From Rhizophagus irregularis (lineage: Eukaryota > Glomeromycota > Glomeromycetes > Glomerales > Glomeraceae), in assembly GCF_026210795.1 (NCBI RefSeq), contig NC_089437.1:930001-994000 (forward strand): 64,000 bases of DNA, given 5' to 3'. Shown one piece after another: positions 22,201-33,435 of the stretch. The notes beneath the pieces were generated by a model. It was not told the DNA's origin and did not search any database. It saw only the letters and a list, made by a program, of their open reading frames with translations. How positions within the stretch are numbered: position 1 is the first letter of the stretch; each line of letters begins with the position of its first letter. The position numbers and the translations under genes were made by a program.

Positions 22201-24445
22201 GGCTTTTCACCGAATTACCGTTTAGAAATTTTGAGATCCGGATGTCCTATTAAATAGGATAATGGATAATTCGAATAAATAATCCTAGAATAATTCGAAT
22301 TATCTTAGGATAACGGATGTTTATTTGAAGAATTTTACTGAGTTTTCATAGCTTCGTAATGATTTTACAGAAGTACTTTGGTTTATTTACTTTTAATGGG
22401 CAAAAAAGGTCGGTTGAATGAGAATATTTTTTCCATAATTTAAATAATTTTTATCATTTATAAATTTTTTTAATTATTCTTTTTCATACTTTGTTTAATT
22501 TCAAGGGTTAAGGAATGAATTTATAACGTGAAGTTTTTATCAATCCTGATGAATTCCTACAATAATCATATAAAGATGGTTGGATAAATTTATGTGATAA
22601 ATACGTGTATTATTGGATAAAATTCGAGTGTAATATTTCGAAACACGAGTTGAATCTATTCATGAGGTGATTATAAACCCAGTTTTCGTTGTAAATTTTT
22701 TTATATTTTTATTATTTGATTTATTTATATACTTTTTTTTAATTTAGCAATAGAAATTCAGAGATAAATATATATTTTTAGTAATAGAATTATGTTGCGT
22801 GGTGAAATCAGATTTTATTGATTTTATTTCTGAATCAGATTTTTAGTTATAAAATAGGACGAAAACACTTATAATTTACATAGTATATAGGTTTATTTTT
22901 CTAGTGAAAAATATATAGATTTCCTTTTCAAAATTTTCAATCAATTCATTGTTTTTTATTAATTATTTTGGTTATATATTCCATTTTTGTTGTATCCACA
23001 CAAAAAAAAAATAAAGAGCAGCATATAGTACTTGGATGGATTATTAAAGGAAATTTTGAACTATTTATTACCTTGCGTAAAATTTTACCGCTGTCTATTA
23101 TATTACTTATACTTGTACTATGATCAATTGATCATTATTAAACAACCTTCCTATTAAATCACCATTCCTTTTCAAAAAAAATTAAAGTTTCAAACAAATC
23201 CTCCTTCATACTTGTCCTTTTAGCGGACATTATTAGCCCAGCATCACTAAAACTCTTTCACTTGCTCCTGACGTTGCTTGGATGAATAAATATTTACGTC
23301 CTAGTTGAGCCAAAATAGGAAATTGACCCTTATTGACGTCCCACCACTTTAAAGGATCCCGATCATTTTATGCTTGTGCCATAACTAAATTTCTTTCGAC
23401 CTCATTATCTTCAATTTGATTATCATTAAACTCATCATCAGAAATATAAACATGTGCTTTAAATACTTTTCTTTTTTTGGTTTTGGTCCATGTGATTCTT
23501 GCAAAAAACTTTGTCTTGTAATTCCCATTCATAAATAACTTTTTCTAATGTCGCATCTCCAGTATGTGGATATGGCATATATCGAATAGCTAAAGCTATG
23601 TCTCTCATTTCAAAATCTGGTGTAATAAAGTGGCATGTAATACCTAGGAATTCTTGCTTACTGCGAGAAGTCCAAAGATCACGGGTCAGAGAAACTGAAT
23701 TTGAATTTCCATGGATTTATCGCTTTAATTGTTGTTTTGAAAATTCAGATGCTTCAAAAATTCTTTATCAATATTCTTTATCATTTGGAAGTTCAAAATT
23801 TTCATTTAATGCACTAATAAATCGACGAAAAGAAGGAGATTTTAAAAGATAAAGTGGTAAAAAACTAATAAATCTAAAATAAACCATTCAAAAAGAATTA
23901 TTTTTGTTGATCTTGTGTCATTTGTGGAGATGAATCTGATGAAATGATATAACGATCAATTTTTACTTGTTTTAGAGATGATGTAGCTGTTAAAGGTGTA
24001 GAATGTTCATAAATTTTATGCTTCCAAGATGGCTAATAATATTACATTTTTTGGATCTGTTAGATGATTTTTTCTTTAACTTCAATTATATATCCAACTG
24101 CGACCTCCTTTGTTTTTGACTTAAACCTTTAATGAATCAGATTTTTCTTCTAATTTTTCAAATAATATTTGTGTTTTTTTCTGAAATATTATCATCAATA
24201 TTATTCAAACTAGGTCTACGTAAATATAATCAATATTATAATTATCCTCAGACCGTGAATGCTTCTTTGAAGTTCTATTAGTTAACATATTTGGAAATGA
24301 TATACTTTGACTTTGTTAACAAGTTCTTTTGTTTCTTTGTTTCTTTTAATCTAGTTTCTTTTTAAAAAATGTGTCATGTTGAATATGTTGATCATATATT
24401 TATCCTGGACTAATCCGGATAAATTTGTAGATCCGGTTAACCAGA
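22201..24445 (-). mobile_element. Decayed hAT transposon
   Basis: A hAT transposase relic (separate entry) lies between stretches rich in GGATA/TCCGGAT motifs on the left (22225-22330) and right (24405-24435). The outer limits are set by the neighbouring HEPN-like copies, and I could not define clean inverted ends or a target duplication. Confidence 0.55.
23130..24360 (-). pseudogene. hAT family transposase
   Basis: In minus-strand order: a degraded N-terminal zone with a BED-finger-like end (QVKIDRYIISSDSSPQMTQ, near 23930-24000), then SPSFRRFISALNENFELP (about 23800-23850). The RNase H-like segment follows, SLTRDLWTSRSKQEFLGITC, where the Asp of RDLWTS is the first catalytic acid (about 23625-23695), then IRYMPYPHTGDATLEKV. 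The C-terminal dimerisation domain is DPLKWWDVNKGQFPILAQLG with ATSGASERV (about 23250-23360). Several frameshifts and stops occur, including two stops after ASERVLVMLG. The family call is firm; function is lost. Confidence 0.85.
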
Positions 24446-24464
24446 TAACAATAAAAAAAAAATT

Positions 24465-24560
24465 ACAGAAATGACGTAAGTACCATGGGAAATTTCTTTA
24501 AAAATTATTACGCAATAACATACCATTGATTAGTCATTACGAGGAAAAAAAAAAAATTCG
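24465..24560. repeat. Inverted linker copy upstream of HEPN-like copy 3
   Basis: Close match to 6855-6950 (AGAAATGACGTAAGTACCAT, then ATTACGCAATAACATACCAT-like sequence). The 5' flank of the HEPN-like gene was therefore duplicated along with the gene. Confidence 0.8.
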
Positions 24561-24764
24561 TCATTGTTCGTCATGAATCAATCATAGACAAAAAAAGACA
24601 TATATAGCCTTTTTTTTTCATCCTCGTTGCTTTTCTATCAACTTTTCCTTTTATCATAAGCCTATATATTCACTTCTTTATTTAACGCGTATTTCTGGAT
24701 ATAGTATCTATTACGCGTGTACAATAACTAACTTCTTTACTTAACGCGTATTGCAATTTCGAAC

Positions 24765-26515
24765 CATGCGCAAAGATCACTGAAATAGTGGTTACGGTCT
24801 GGTGTCGTTAAGCAAAATATTAAGAACATACTTGATTCCACCTTGGATACCTTATATCAAATTTGTCAACTAAACGTCACTTGCGAGTCCATTTCACGTT
24901 CTCCCAAAGATATTCTTCGAACCGATCTAACCTTCCGACAGGAGCAGCAAGAACACTCTAAAATATATAATTGGTTTCAGGAACGACAGAAAAAGTCAAC
25001 TCCAATTTCAATCTTTAAAAAGACGCGTATTTATTCATCTGTCATCGGATCTCATTCAACTATCTCCCCTAACAACATTACGAGTTTCCCTAACAACGTT
25101 GCAGGATCTCCTAATAACATTACAGGCTCCCCTAATAACATTGCAAGTACCCGTGATTCCTCACCTCCGGTATAAAACGGTGATATTCTTTCTCTGAAGC
25201 GGAGCAAGGTGAAACTTTTTGACGCGGAGAAAGCCATTTACAACTTTCTCGTTAAGTATGAGGCAAGCTTCCCGATATACTCGTAGAAAATTTCGCTGCT
25301 AAACAGTCAGCAAAAATTTCCTAGTTGAAAATATTAAAATATTTTTGAAAGAATCAGCATTTCATGGTTTTTATAAATCCAATCCTATTGAACGCCTAAA
25401 AGAGATGTACGTCATACGTCATAAGAATGCACATGGGATCGTTGAGAATAATAAAGGGCGTTTATGATCTTTCTCTGCAACAAGTTGTCCATTTGACGTG
25501 AGGTGGTTACATGTCTTGGTAGTGACTATAAGGAGGTATACGCTGCAAAATTAAACGATGGACAAGTAGAGCAGCAATTGGTATTTCTAACATTCAAGCA
25601 CCATCATCGGATTTTTTCACAAATTTAAGAAGTTTGACGATGAAATACTTAAACGATGGACAAGTAGAGCATCAAGTGATATTTCTAACATTCAAGCACC
25701 ATCATCGGATTTTTTCACAAAATTTAAGAAACGGTAACCAACCAGGAATGCATATGAATCAAATAAATTTATTAAAGATCGTCAAAAGTTGCCAAAGAAA
25801 TGGAACCTTTGATTAAATATATTGATTTTAAGCAAATCAAAGGTCAGATCAAAAACCTCTAAATCCTAATTTGGTAGCTGAATCTGAATCTACTGGCAGA
25901 TATAATTCTAAATTTAATAATGATGCTACTAAACAGCTTATGAGTTATCGGAACTATCCAGTTTAGATAATTCAGGTAAATACAATAATAGGTATCGTAG
26001 TGGCACGACTTCTTTGAATAATGAAACTTCTAGTCAATCCAGAGCATATCCATTGAAGCGAAAACTGGATGATACAGACTTTGATCAGATGGCGGATTTT
26101 GTGTTGGGTGTATTTAGGAAGATCAAGGAGAAGAAGACGGGGAAAACAGAAAATCGTAGTTTTCATTGGAGAAAAACGAAACCTTGATAGAAATTTGGAG
26201 GATGGCAATGATAAAGAGAACATATACAGAACAAATAAATAAATTGATAATTTTGTGTTTGGTTCTCCGATTCGATGTTTAATGTGGTAAGAATTCAAGT
26301 TGATCATTCTTTTCACGCAAAATCTTTAAAACTATATCATAGTAAATTATGTTTAAAACAAAATTAGACAATTGTTAGGTTCTAATTCAGGCTTTTATTA
26401 TAACATTTATCAAATTATTGGAGGGAAAATTTTTCTAGATATAACAGAATTTAAGCTTTAACACTGAAGACGCAGATCATGATAGTGGTAGTGAAAAGGA
26501 TCGGACGAAATAAGT
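24765..26515 (+). pseudogene. Broken copy 3 of the HEPN-like gene
   Basis: It begins at a degenerate ATGCGCAAAGATCACTG start and matches most of the intact gene, including the minisatellite (25060-25145) and both exons. Damage: a frameshift at the start, loss around 25180-25330, a duplicated ACGTCAT inside the RX4H codons (25408-25425), an internal duplication of about 110 bp (LKRWTSRA segment at 25555-25640 and 25655-25735), and an intron swollen from 65 bp to about 165 bp (about 26287-26450). The acidic terminal exon is still recognisable at 26452-26500. Confidence 0.9.
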
Positions 26516-27264
26516 TGATTGGTTTTATTATTTCAATAGATATTATATAAAGATTAATCTTTACCTCTTCGCGCTGAATTTCAAAAGAATGTAAGGATTT
26601 TTTAAATAGATATCATTAAAGATTTTATTTCATTAATTATCGTTCTATTTTATTAACTTGTATTCATTTGGATTCAATTGATTAATATTTATGTTAAAAA
26701 AAAAATAATGAAATTTGATGTTAATAAAAGAAAGATTCCTTTATTCATTTTTTATTAATAATGGAATATTTCCGAGTCTCTGGGAGCAAGGTCACTTCCG
26801 TACAAATTTTGACCATAAATCACATCATTCGCATAACTTCTATAACAAACAATCATAGTTTTGTTAACCGTGGTAAATCAATAAACGGTAATATTATTCC
26901 CAACACTTATTAAACTGAATAAAGTTCAACGTTAGTTTCTTTTTATTATTATAAAAATTTTTTAATTAGACTTTATTAATTATTATTTCTACAATTCTTG
27001 GTATGATAAAGACAAATTGATAAACAGAAGTCCAAATTATAAGTAAATAGACTAATAAGGTAAATTTATTTTTTTTGGTGACAGGATCCTGAATAGAACG
27101 TTGTGAAGAGAAGCTATATATCACAACGTAGCAGCGCCATAGTCAATGATTTTCGAATTTTCATATTCATGGACGTTTGCAATATTACAAATATGTGTCT
27201 GTTTTTTATATATGTATTTTATCACAAATATGTATTATAATTGACATATTTATTGGATATCCTA
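26516..27264. other. No gene seen
   Basis: AT-rich intergenic sequence. Confidence 0.4.
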
Positions 27265-27722
27265 TCGTATGTTGCAGAATTAAATAGATAATGTCATGAG
27301 CCTGTCAGTGTCCTGTCCTACCTATAAAAGGGATAAAAAATGAAACCTATTCATAGAAATCCATGTTAATATTCATTTTTTCGTTTATCGAAAGAAATCT
27401 ATCGGACGTTTAACCGAAAAAGCATAGAGATGCATTTTTATTTACGGTGTGATTTATGAGATGCTTTAACAAATACAAGAAAATACTAGACTCTGCTACA
27501 CTAGATTAATAACAACAGATAATACGGGTATAAAAGATTTCCAATCTCATTAGCCATATACGCAATGGATTACATTGTAATTGAATTAGGTCAATATTTC
27601 TTGCAAGCAAGACATAAATATCATACATAAAAATTTATTTTAGTGATGAATAAGCAAAACTTAAAATCAAGTTAAACCATATCGATATTCTTTATTGATA
27701 GTTTGAGTGAAGGACACAATAT
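27265..27722. repeat. Segmental duplication, copy A part 1
   Basis: Nearly identical to 58285-58725. Landmarks are ACCTATAAAAGGGATAAAAA, ATCTATCGGACGTTTAACCG and TTTGAGTGAAGGACACAATA. It contains no ORF. A TATAAAA box with downstream sequence could be a promoter relic. Confidence 0.9.
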
Positions 27723-28285
27723 GAATACATTTTTAACTACGTTAATTATAACAAACATTTTTTAAAACGGGCTGATAGTACTCGAATATACAACATACTG
27801 TATATAAGATCATGAGATCGTGACCCAAGATCACGTCATAATGGGTTCGAAGAAAATTACTGGATGGAAATTGGGACAAATCCCTAACTACGTTCAGTTC
27901 ATTTTAAGTAACGACTCAGGACGAAACTAATTTGCAATGTTAATTCGGAACCGCCAGCATTCTTTCTAACTTGTGAATTCTACATATTCGATAATATCTG
28001 AACTCAACTTCGAAATAGATGATGCTGTTATTGCTGTAAGTTACTTAATTCGTCTAATATATTCCATCCACTGATTTTTGTTATCACTAATGCGGAAAGA
28101 AGGTCATAAAAATCTTTTGAACTCTTTCGATTTTCTTTCAGATTGTAGCTTTGGAAATTCCCTTGGAGAGTTCCTTTATTAATAAAATATACTTTCCGTA
28201 ATTCCGTTAATTTTTTTCTTATTTCACAAAATAATATATTTACATAATTTCTTTATTTTCTTTCAATAAATTCCAATTATAGCGA
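27723..28285. other. Start of the 2.4-kb insert; no gene seen
   Basis: Sequence present in copy A of the segmental duplication but absent from copy B; no coding evidence. Confidence 0.4.
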
Positions 28286-28350
28286 AATACTATGATTCCG
28301 GCCCGGCCCGGCCCGGACTTAAAATATCAAAAACTCGGCCCGAGTCATAT
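28286..28350. other. GC-rich CCGGGCC motif cluster
   Basis: GGCCCGGCCCGGCCCGGACTT, followed 15 bp later by the palindrome ACTCGGCCCGAGT, directly abuts the helicase fragment. It is the sharpest GC spike in the region and looks like a transposon terminus or insertion scar. Confidence 0.45.
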
Positions 28351-28575
28351 GGTCACGTGATACACGTTTGTGATCTACATACCTGTGTAACTGTTGTAAG
28401 TCTCTCCCTCTGATATTGAAGGCCGACAACCCCGTTGGTGCAAGTACAAGTAGTGGAGTCTTAGTCTCGTTACCTGCCATTTCGTGAAGCATGTTTCGGA
28501 TCGCCATGATAAGGTATGATTTTCCTGTTCCCGCTGTTCCCATGATTGGTCATCCAATGTTAATCGAATTTCCTA
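28319..28575 (-). pseudogene. PIF1/Helitron-type helicase fragment
   Basis: The minus strand encodes MGTAGTGKSYLIMAIRNML with a complete Walker A (GTAGTGKS), then LLVLAPTGLSAFNIRGRDLQ, the motif Ia region of PIF1-family helicases (including those of Helitrons), then LHR. The match ends at the GC-rich cluster. Motifs II-VI are absent. It is an orphan exon or fragment of a host PIF1-like gene or a Helitron. Confidence 0.75.
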
Positions 28576-29239
28576 AATTAAATGTGAATATATTTTAATA
28601 ATAATTTCTTAAAAGAAAAAAATAATGATTTACTTACCTGTAATCGTTGTCTTGTTTGTTCAACGAATTCACGACGTGATTCGGTCAAACAATATAGATT
28701 GATGGTAGAGCAAAATATTATAAAAAAGACGATTTATAGATATTATTTTCTGCCGTAAGCATTTAATTTAATTTCTTGGTTTTTAATTTAGGAAAAATGT
28801 GAGTTATTAATTTAAGTAAAAAAAATATTTTATATTAAAAAAAGCTAAGAAACTTTTCACATACCAATCATACTTTGATCCTTAAGATTTATCGTTATAC
28901 ACTAAATTTATACATGCTAAAATACTATTAGTCAGACTTTGAATCTTAAAACCATGTAACAGAAAATTTCACAGAAATCCTAGTTAATAATATAAGATTG
29001 GATAAACTTTATGGTGAAGGAATAATTTCATGTCATTATTAGAATTGCCAGACTTATTTGTTTTTGAATTTTCTAATAAACTTGTTACAGCTAAACCCAT
29101 AACTTTTTGTGCTGAATTTGGTTTGAGTTTTGTATCAATACGAGCTCCTACTTTTTTTTTCTGATGCAACATGTTTTGAACTTCTTCAATTAGTGTTACT
29201 TAAAGATGTAACAAATTGTGATGAATTAGGATAGTTGAA
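28576..29239. other. No gene identified
   Basis: A minus-strand frame at 28984-29172 (62 residues, KKKVGARIDTKLKPNSAQKV) has a somewhat protein-like composition and may be another exon scrap. No family is recognised. Confidence 0.3.
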
Positions 29240-29655
29240 TGTACAGAGTTCCGCACGGATCGAATCAGGACCCAAAATATATATATATAGGGGTCAGGTG
29301 ATGAAAAAAATTTTTTACTATGAGTGAGCTGTACGCATTTTTTCAGGGCCGGAATTATGATAATGTCAGTCAGATACTATAATAGGAAATAAAATTCTAA
29401 CCGGCATTATCAGAAATTATCTAAAAAAGGAATGATTTTCATGATTTTTTTAGTTCAAAATACGCAAACTCAAACCTGACCCTTTTATATATATTTCTGG
29501 GTCTTATCGAATCAGATTGGATTTAGATAAGATTTGATCCGATCCGAAATTTGAATAAAAAACTTGATCCGATCTGAGTCATATTAAATTTGATCTGCAT
29601 CCGATCTGAATCCGATTTTGAATCTGATTCAGTTTTTCTTTTAAAAGAAATTCAA
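29240..29655. mobile_element. GATCCGAT-rich element remnant, interrupted by a MITE
   Basis: CGGATCGAATCAG (29256-29268) and 29516-29650 (repeated GATCCGATCTGA-type motifs) read as one continuous sequence once the inner MITE is removed. A GATCCGATTCG motif recurs at 30140-30155. Such dense short motifs are typical of transposon subterminal regions. Confidence 0.4.
29269..29505. mobile_element. MITE, 237 bp, with 10-bp target duplication
   Basis: The inverted ends GACCCaAAATATATATA..GGGTCAGGT (left) and the complement of AACCTGACCC...TATTTCTGGGTC (right) match well. ATCGAATCAG flanks it on both sides (29259-29268 and 29506-29515). A 9-11 bp duplication would fit a Mutator-like element. A relative in the opposite orientation lies at 54395-54530, sharing GGAATTATGATAATGTCAGT. 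Confidence 0.72.
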
Positions 29656-30090
29656 ATTTCGGCTTTTTTATTATTAAAATATAAAAATTTATTATGTTCG
29701 GTTTTTTATTATTAAACTGATTTTTTTAAAAAAATTTATTATGTTCGGTTTTTTTTATTATTAAAAAAACTGATTTTTTTAAAAAATTTTATATGTTCAG
29801 CTTTTTTGTTATTATTAAAAAAGCCGATTTTTTTAAAAAATTTATTATGTTCAGTTTTTTTATTATTAAAAAAATCGATTTTTTTTAAAAAAATTTATTG
29901 TTCAGTTTTTTTTTATTATTGAAAACCCCGATTTTTTTATATTCGGTTTTTTATTATTAAAAAACTGATTTTTAAAAAATTTATTATATTTTGGTTTTAA
30001 ATGGTTTCGGCTTTTTAATTATTGAATTTTTTTTTTAAAAAAAATGTTTTCAGTTTTTTTTATTATTAAATTCAATTTTTTTTATTACGG
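29656..30090. repeat. Tandem repeat, ~50-60 bp unit
   Basis: About eight units of TTTATTATGTTCGGTTTTTT, then ATTATTAAA, then a GATTTTTTTAAAAA-like segment, increasingly degenerate towards 30090. Each unit can fold on itself. Non-coding. Confidence 0.85.
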
Positions 30091-30147
30091 TATATAATTA
30101 ATTATACTATAAAAATCGATAGATTTTAATAAAAATCAATCGATCCG

Positions 30148-31385
30148 ATTCGTTAAGTGAGTTTTAATGTGAATTATTAGAAGAAAATTGATGATGTAAT
30201 AGATGCATTGGGTTATAATTAGGAAGTTGTGGATATGGTAAAATAGTTGAATTATTTGGAATTCGTTGAGTAGCCATTGTTTCTATCAATCAAAAAATGT
30301 TCATATTGACATTTTTTTCTTTTAATTGAATTAAAGATATTATATTGTTCTCCTTTTTTTTTTAGATTAGTCAAATATCTTTATCACAATCCTTTTTTTT
30401 CAATTCAAAATTTTTTTTACTAGGTTAAAATAAGGAAGTGATTTCCTTCTCACTTTTAATGAGAAAATCAATTGTAAATAGTGATCTGCGGATTCGGATA
30501 CATAATAAAAAAATTTAATTATATATAAAAAAAAAATAAAATGTTTTTTTACGAAAAGAGAAAAAGGTAATCAAAAATGGAAAGATGTTTCCTTTTTTAT
30601 TTTATGATTTTTTTTTCAACATAATTTTGACTTTTCACCCAAATTTGGATTTTGGTTAGATTGAATGCAAAATCTAATCCATATAAAAGTGCACACTAAC
30701 TAATCTATAAAAATGTACAAATTTTCATTTCGAGATATGAACTAATGCATTCCAGGATATGATCATTATTATTATTTCGGCAAAAAAAAAATCTATCGAA
30801 TTATCTGATAAGGAGGTTAATTATAAGGAATTATTATAAGGAGGTTAATAATTAAATAATTCCGATCTTCTCTTTTTTTGTTTAATTGATTTTTTACGAT
30901 GAAACAGTTACTATTTTTTCAATAGTAAAATAAAACAGTTTTTTATAAAGTTCATTATATGAATTTTTTATTATTTCAATAAATATAAATTGATTCAGTT
31001 CACTTCTCTTGCTATTTTTGATCATCGAATCAATTTTTATGAAGTTATGTATGTCACAATAAGTAATACAATAAAATTATTTAAAATAATTAAAATTACG
31101 CCAAACTATTTTATCAATTAATCACAAAGCCATATGTAAACTTCCTACTGAATAATAATAAATAATTTTTTTTCATAATGAATCAGACTTTCAATTGTTC
31201 TTAAAAAAGAAAAGTAAATAAAACGACATGGAAAAATGGGGTGAGTGCTGGGAAAAGGGAAAAGGGACTAAATTGAAATTTTTTTCTCATCTGATCCAAA
31301 ACATTTGTTATTTAAAAAAAAAAAAATTGTCAATTTTATCCCAAATAAGTGATATTGCTCCTCCCTATACAATAATATATAAATA
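30148..31385. repeat. Segmental duplication, copy A part 2
   Basis: Nearly identical to 58735-59920, with small indels. Landmarks are GATGCATTGGGTTATAATTA, GATAAGGAGGTTAATTATAA and AAATGGGGTGAGTGCTGGGA. The match ends at CTCCCTATACAATAATATAT, about 55 bp before the protease start codon, so the duplicated block probably includes promoter sequence. Confidence 0.92.
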
Positions 31386-31439
31386 TAAAGCAAAAAACTG
31401 AAATTTATTTTTGGTATTTTTACTTCTCGTCTTCTCGTC

Positions 31440-33435
31440 ATGTTAAAATTACGATCAGCCAAAACTGTACGGTAAGTAATAAAACGTTGAGCAGGTAATG
31501 GAGTATTATGTTACTACTAATTAGTACTCCCCTTTGTTACAGTGAATATTATGATAACGCGATTAAAAAAGACTCGATTAAAGGTCATACAACAATAAAA
31601 TCACTACTTTATGAAGAAATTGAGAATATACCGGATTATGGGATAAATAAATATGGAAAAAAACTAATAAGAAATGTCAGTGCTTACGTAAAAAGGCGCC
31701 ACCGATACATATTTAATACCAATTTTTTAGAAAAAGGTGAAGAAAAAAGCGCAAGAAAAACTATTAGGGAATATCTTTATCGTTATGTTCAAGACAATGA
31801 ATCTGATTCAGAAGATAGAACAGATGGAACAAATGAAATGACGTAAGTTTGCATTTTTTTATAATTCCTAAATTATTTACATTGTAAGTAAACTCGTTTA
31901 TCATTTGGATAGGCCTAATGAGCGAGATGAAGAACTCGTTGCCCTCCTAGAAATTGATGAAAATGAATTAGACTACACGTCATTCAATAATTTGATGAAA
32001 ATAAAAGTCAACAATCCCGGTATTGTTGATCCTATATCTGCAGATTTCGATGAAATTATTGAAAGACTTAGTAAACTTGAGCAGAAGTTATCAATTGAAA
32101 AAGAGCTGCATTCTTATGTAACTGGGTTGCAACGGTTAAAGCTTTTATTCAAGAATATCGGTATGATCAATTTTACATATTGAAAAAAAGATTTAATAAC
32201 AATAATAATATAAAATGTCCATTTGTAGTTCCGGTAGTTGGGGATCGCAGAATTCGTGCAGTTGAAGACTTGGATCTTTATAAAAAAATCGGAATTGCCT
32301 CAAGGCATCTAATGAAAGAATATAAAAACAAGGTTCCGTTGTCTATTACATGTCCAGGAAAAGTAGAGGGAAAGGATTATATTCTCGCCACAGTAAAGTT
32401 GCCAAGAGGAACTCCGGTTTATAACTTACCTGTCGAGTACAATGGTTTCCCAGTAATAGTTGATTATGGAGCTATGAAAGCTTCAACTAGTGAAACTAGT
32501 GACAGATGTCGCAAATATCATGAAAATCTCAAACCAGGAATAAGTATTAGCGATTCAAAGTGTTATGAAGCATTCACACTAGGCACACTTTTCACAGCAG
32601 AAAGTCAATCAGGAAAAAAATATCTTTTAACTGTAAATCATGGAGTCAAAGAGGTCGGTAGCTCTGACCAGGCAACATAGATAATATAGATATAGTATGT
32701 ATCTGATAAAGAAAAAAATTTTCATGATCTTTCGTTTTAATACTAATTCACTAATTCACATCATTGTACAGGATACTCCCCGTTGTGCTACAGTCACCAA
32801 ATATAAAGATTTAAGTATTGATAAACATGGACAACTTTTAGACTTCGCTTTTTGTGAGGTCGATAATGAACGTGGATTACTTGCTACTAACAAACCATGT
32901 GGATCAGATATTATCATTGAGGAACTCCATTCTACTTTAGATTATGAAGAGTCAGATATTATACCTGTCCAAAAAGTAGGTAGAACAACGGGACATACCG
33001 CAGGGATTATGGAGAATTTAATGCAAGAAGCTATAGTAACTGAGACGTTTAAAAAAGATACGTATGCTAAAATGCTCATAGTTACTAACCACTTTGGTAA
33101 GTCATTATTTACTAAATTCCCTTTTCAATTAGCCTTACTTTTTTAATATTTGACTGTTATATCTAGGTGATCTTGGAGACTCCGGTGCCCCAGTTTACGA
33201 CGACGATGGTCTTTGGGGAATTTACCAAAGTACTTCAGATTCAAAATATATGTCCGGCGTTGTACCCATTGATCTAATTTTACAAAAAATTTACGAAAAA
33301 GAACACGTAAATTTTGATTTATTAGTGAACGAAGGAAATGTGGATGAAGAAAATGGTAAAATGGTAATTAACATCAGCAACAACAATTGGATTTTCTTTT
33401 ATAGTTGTCATAGGAAATTATATTTACAACTTTAG
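31440..33435 (+). CDS. PA-clan (trypsin-like) serine protease, probably damaged
   Basis: Exon 1 (31440-31471) starts MLKLRSAKTV. Exon 2 is 31543-31842 and exon 3 starts at 31913; both junctions keep frame. The N-terminal ~200 residues are charged and helical (LSKLEQKLSIEKEL). The protease domain follows with the triad: LTVNHGV (His, 32640), LLDFAFCEVD (Asp, about 32850) and GDLGDSGAPVYDDDG (Ser, about 33185, reached through an intron at 33097-33166). The hydrolase type resembles the Nal1-like or secreted S1 families, but no signal peptide is visible. Between 32099 and 32180 the reading moves by one base with no room for an intron, so this allele may be a pseudogene. The junction near 32655-32771 is not resolved. 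The 5' flank is a segmental duplication shared with the Crinkler relic at 59997. Confidence 0.75.

Noticed and set aside
27840-27860. tRNA B-box-like GGGTTCGAAG
   Set aside because: No cloverleaf can be drawn around it; no tRNA genes were found in the window.
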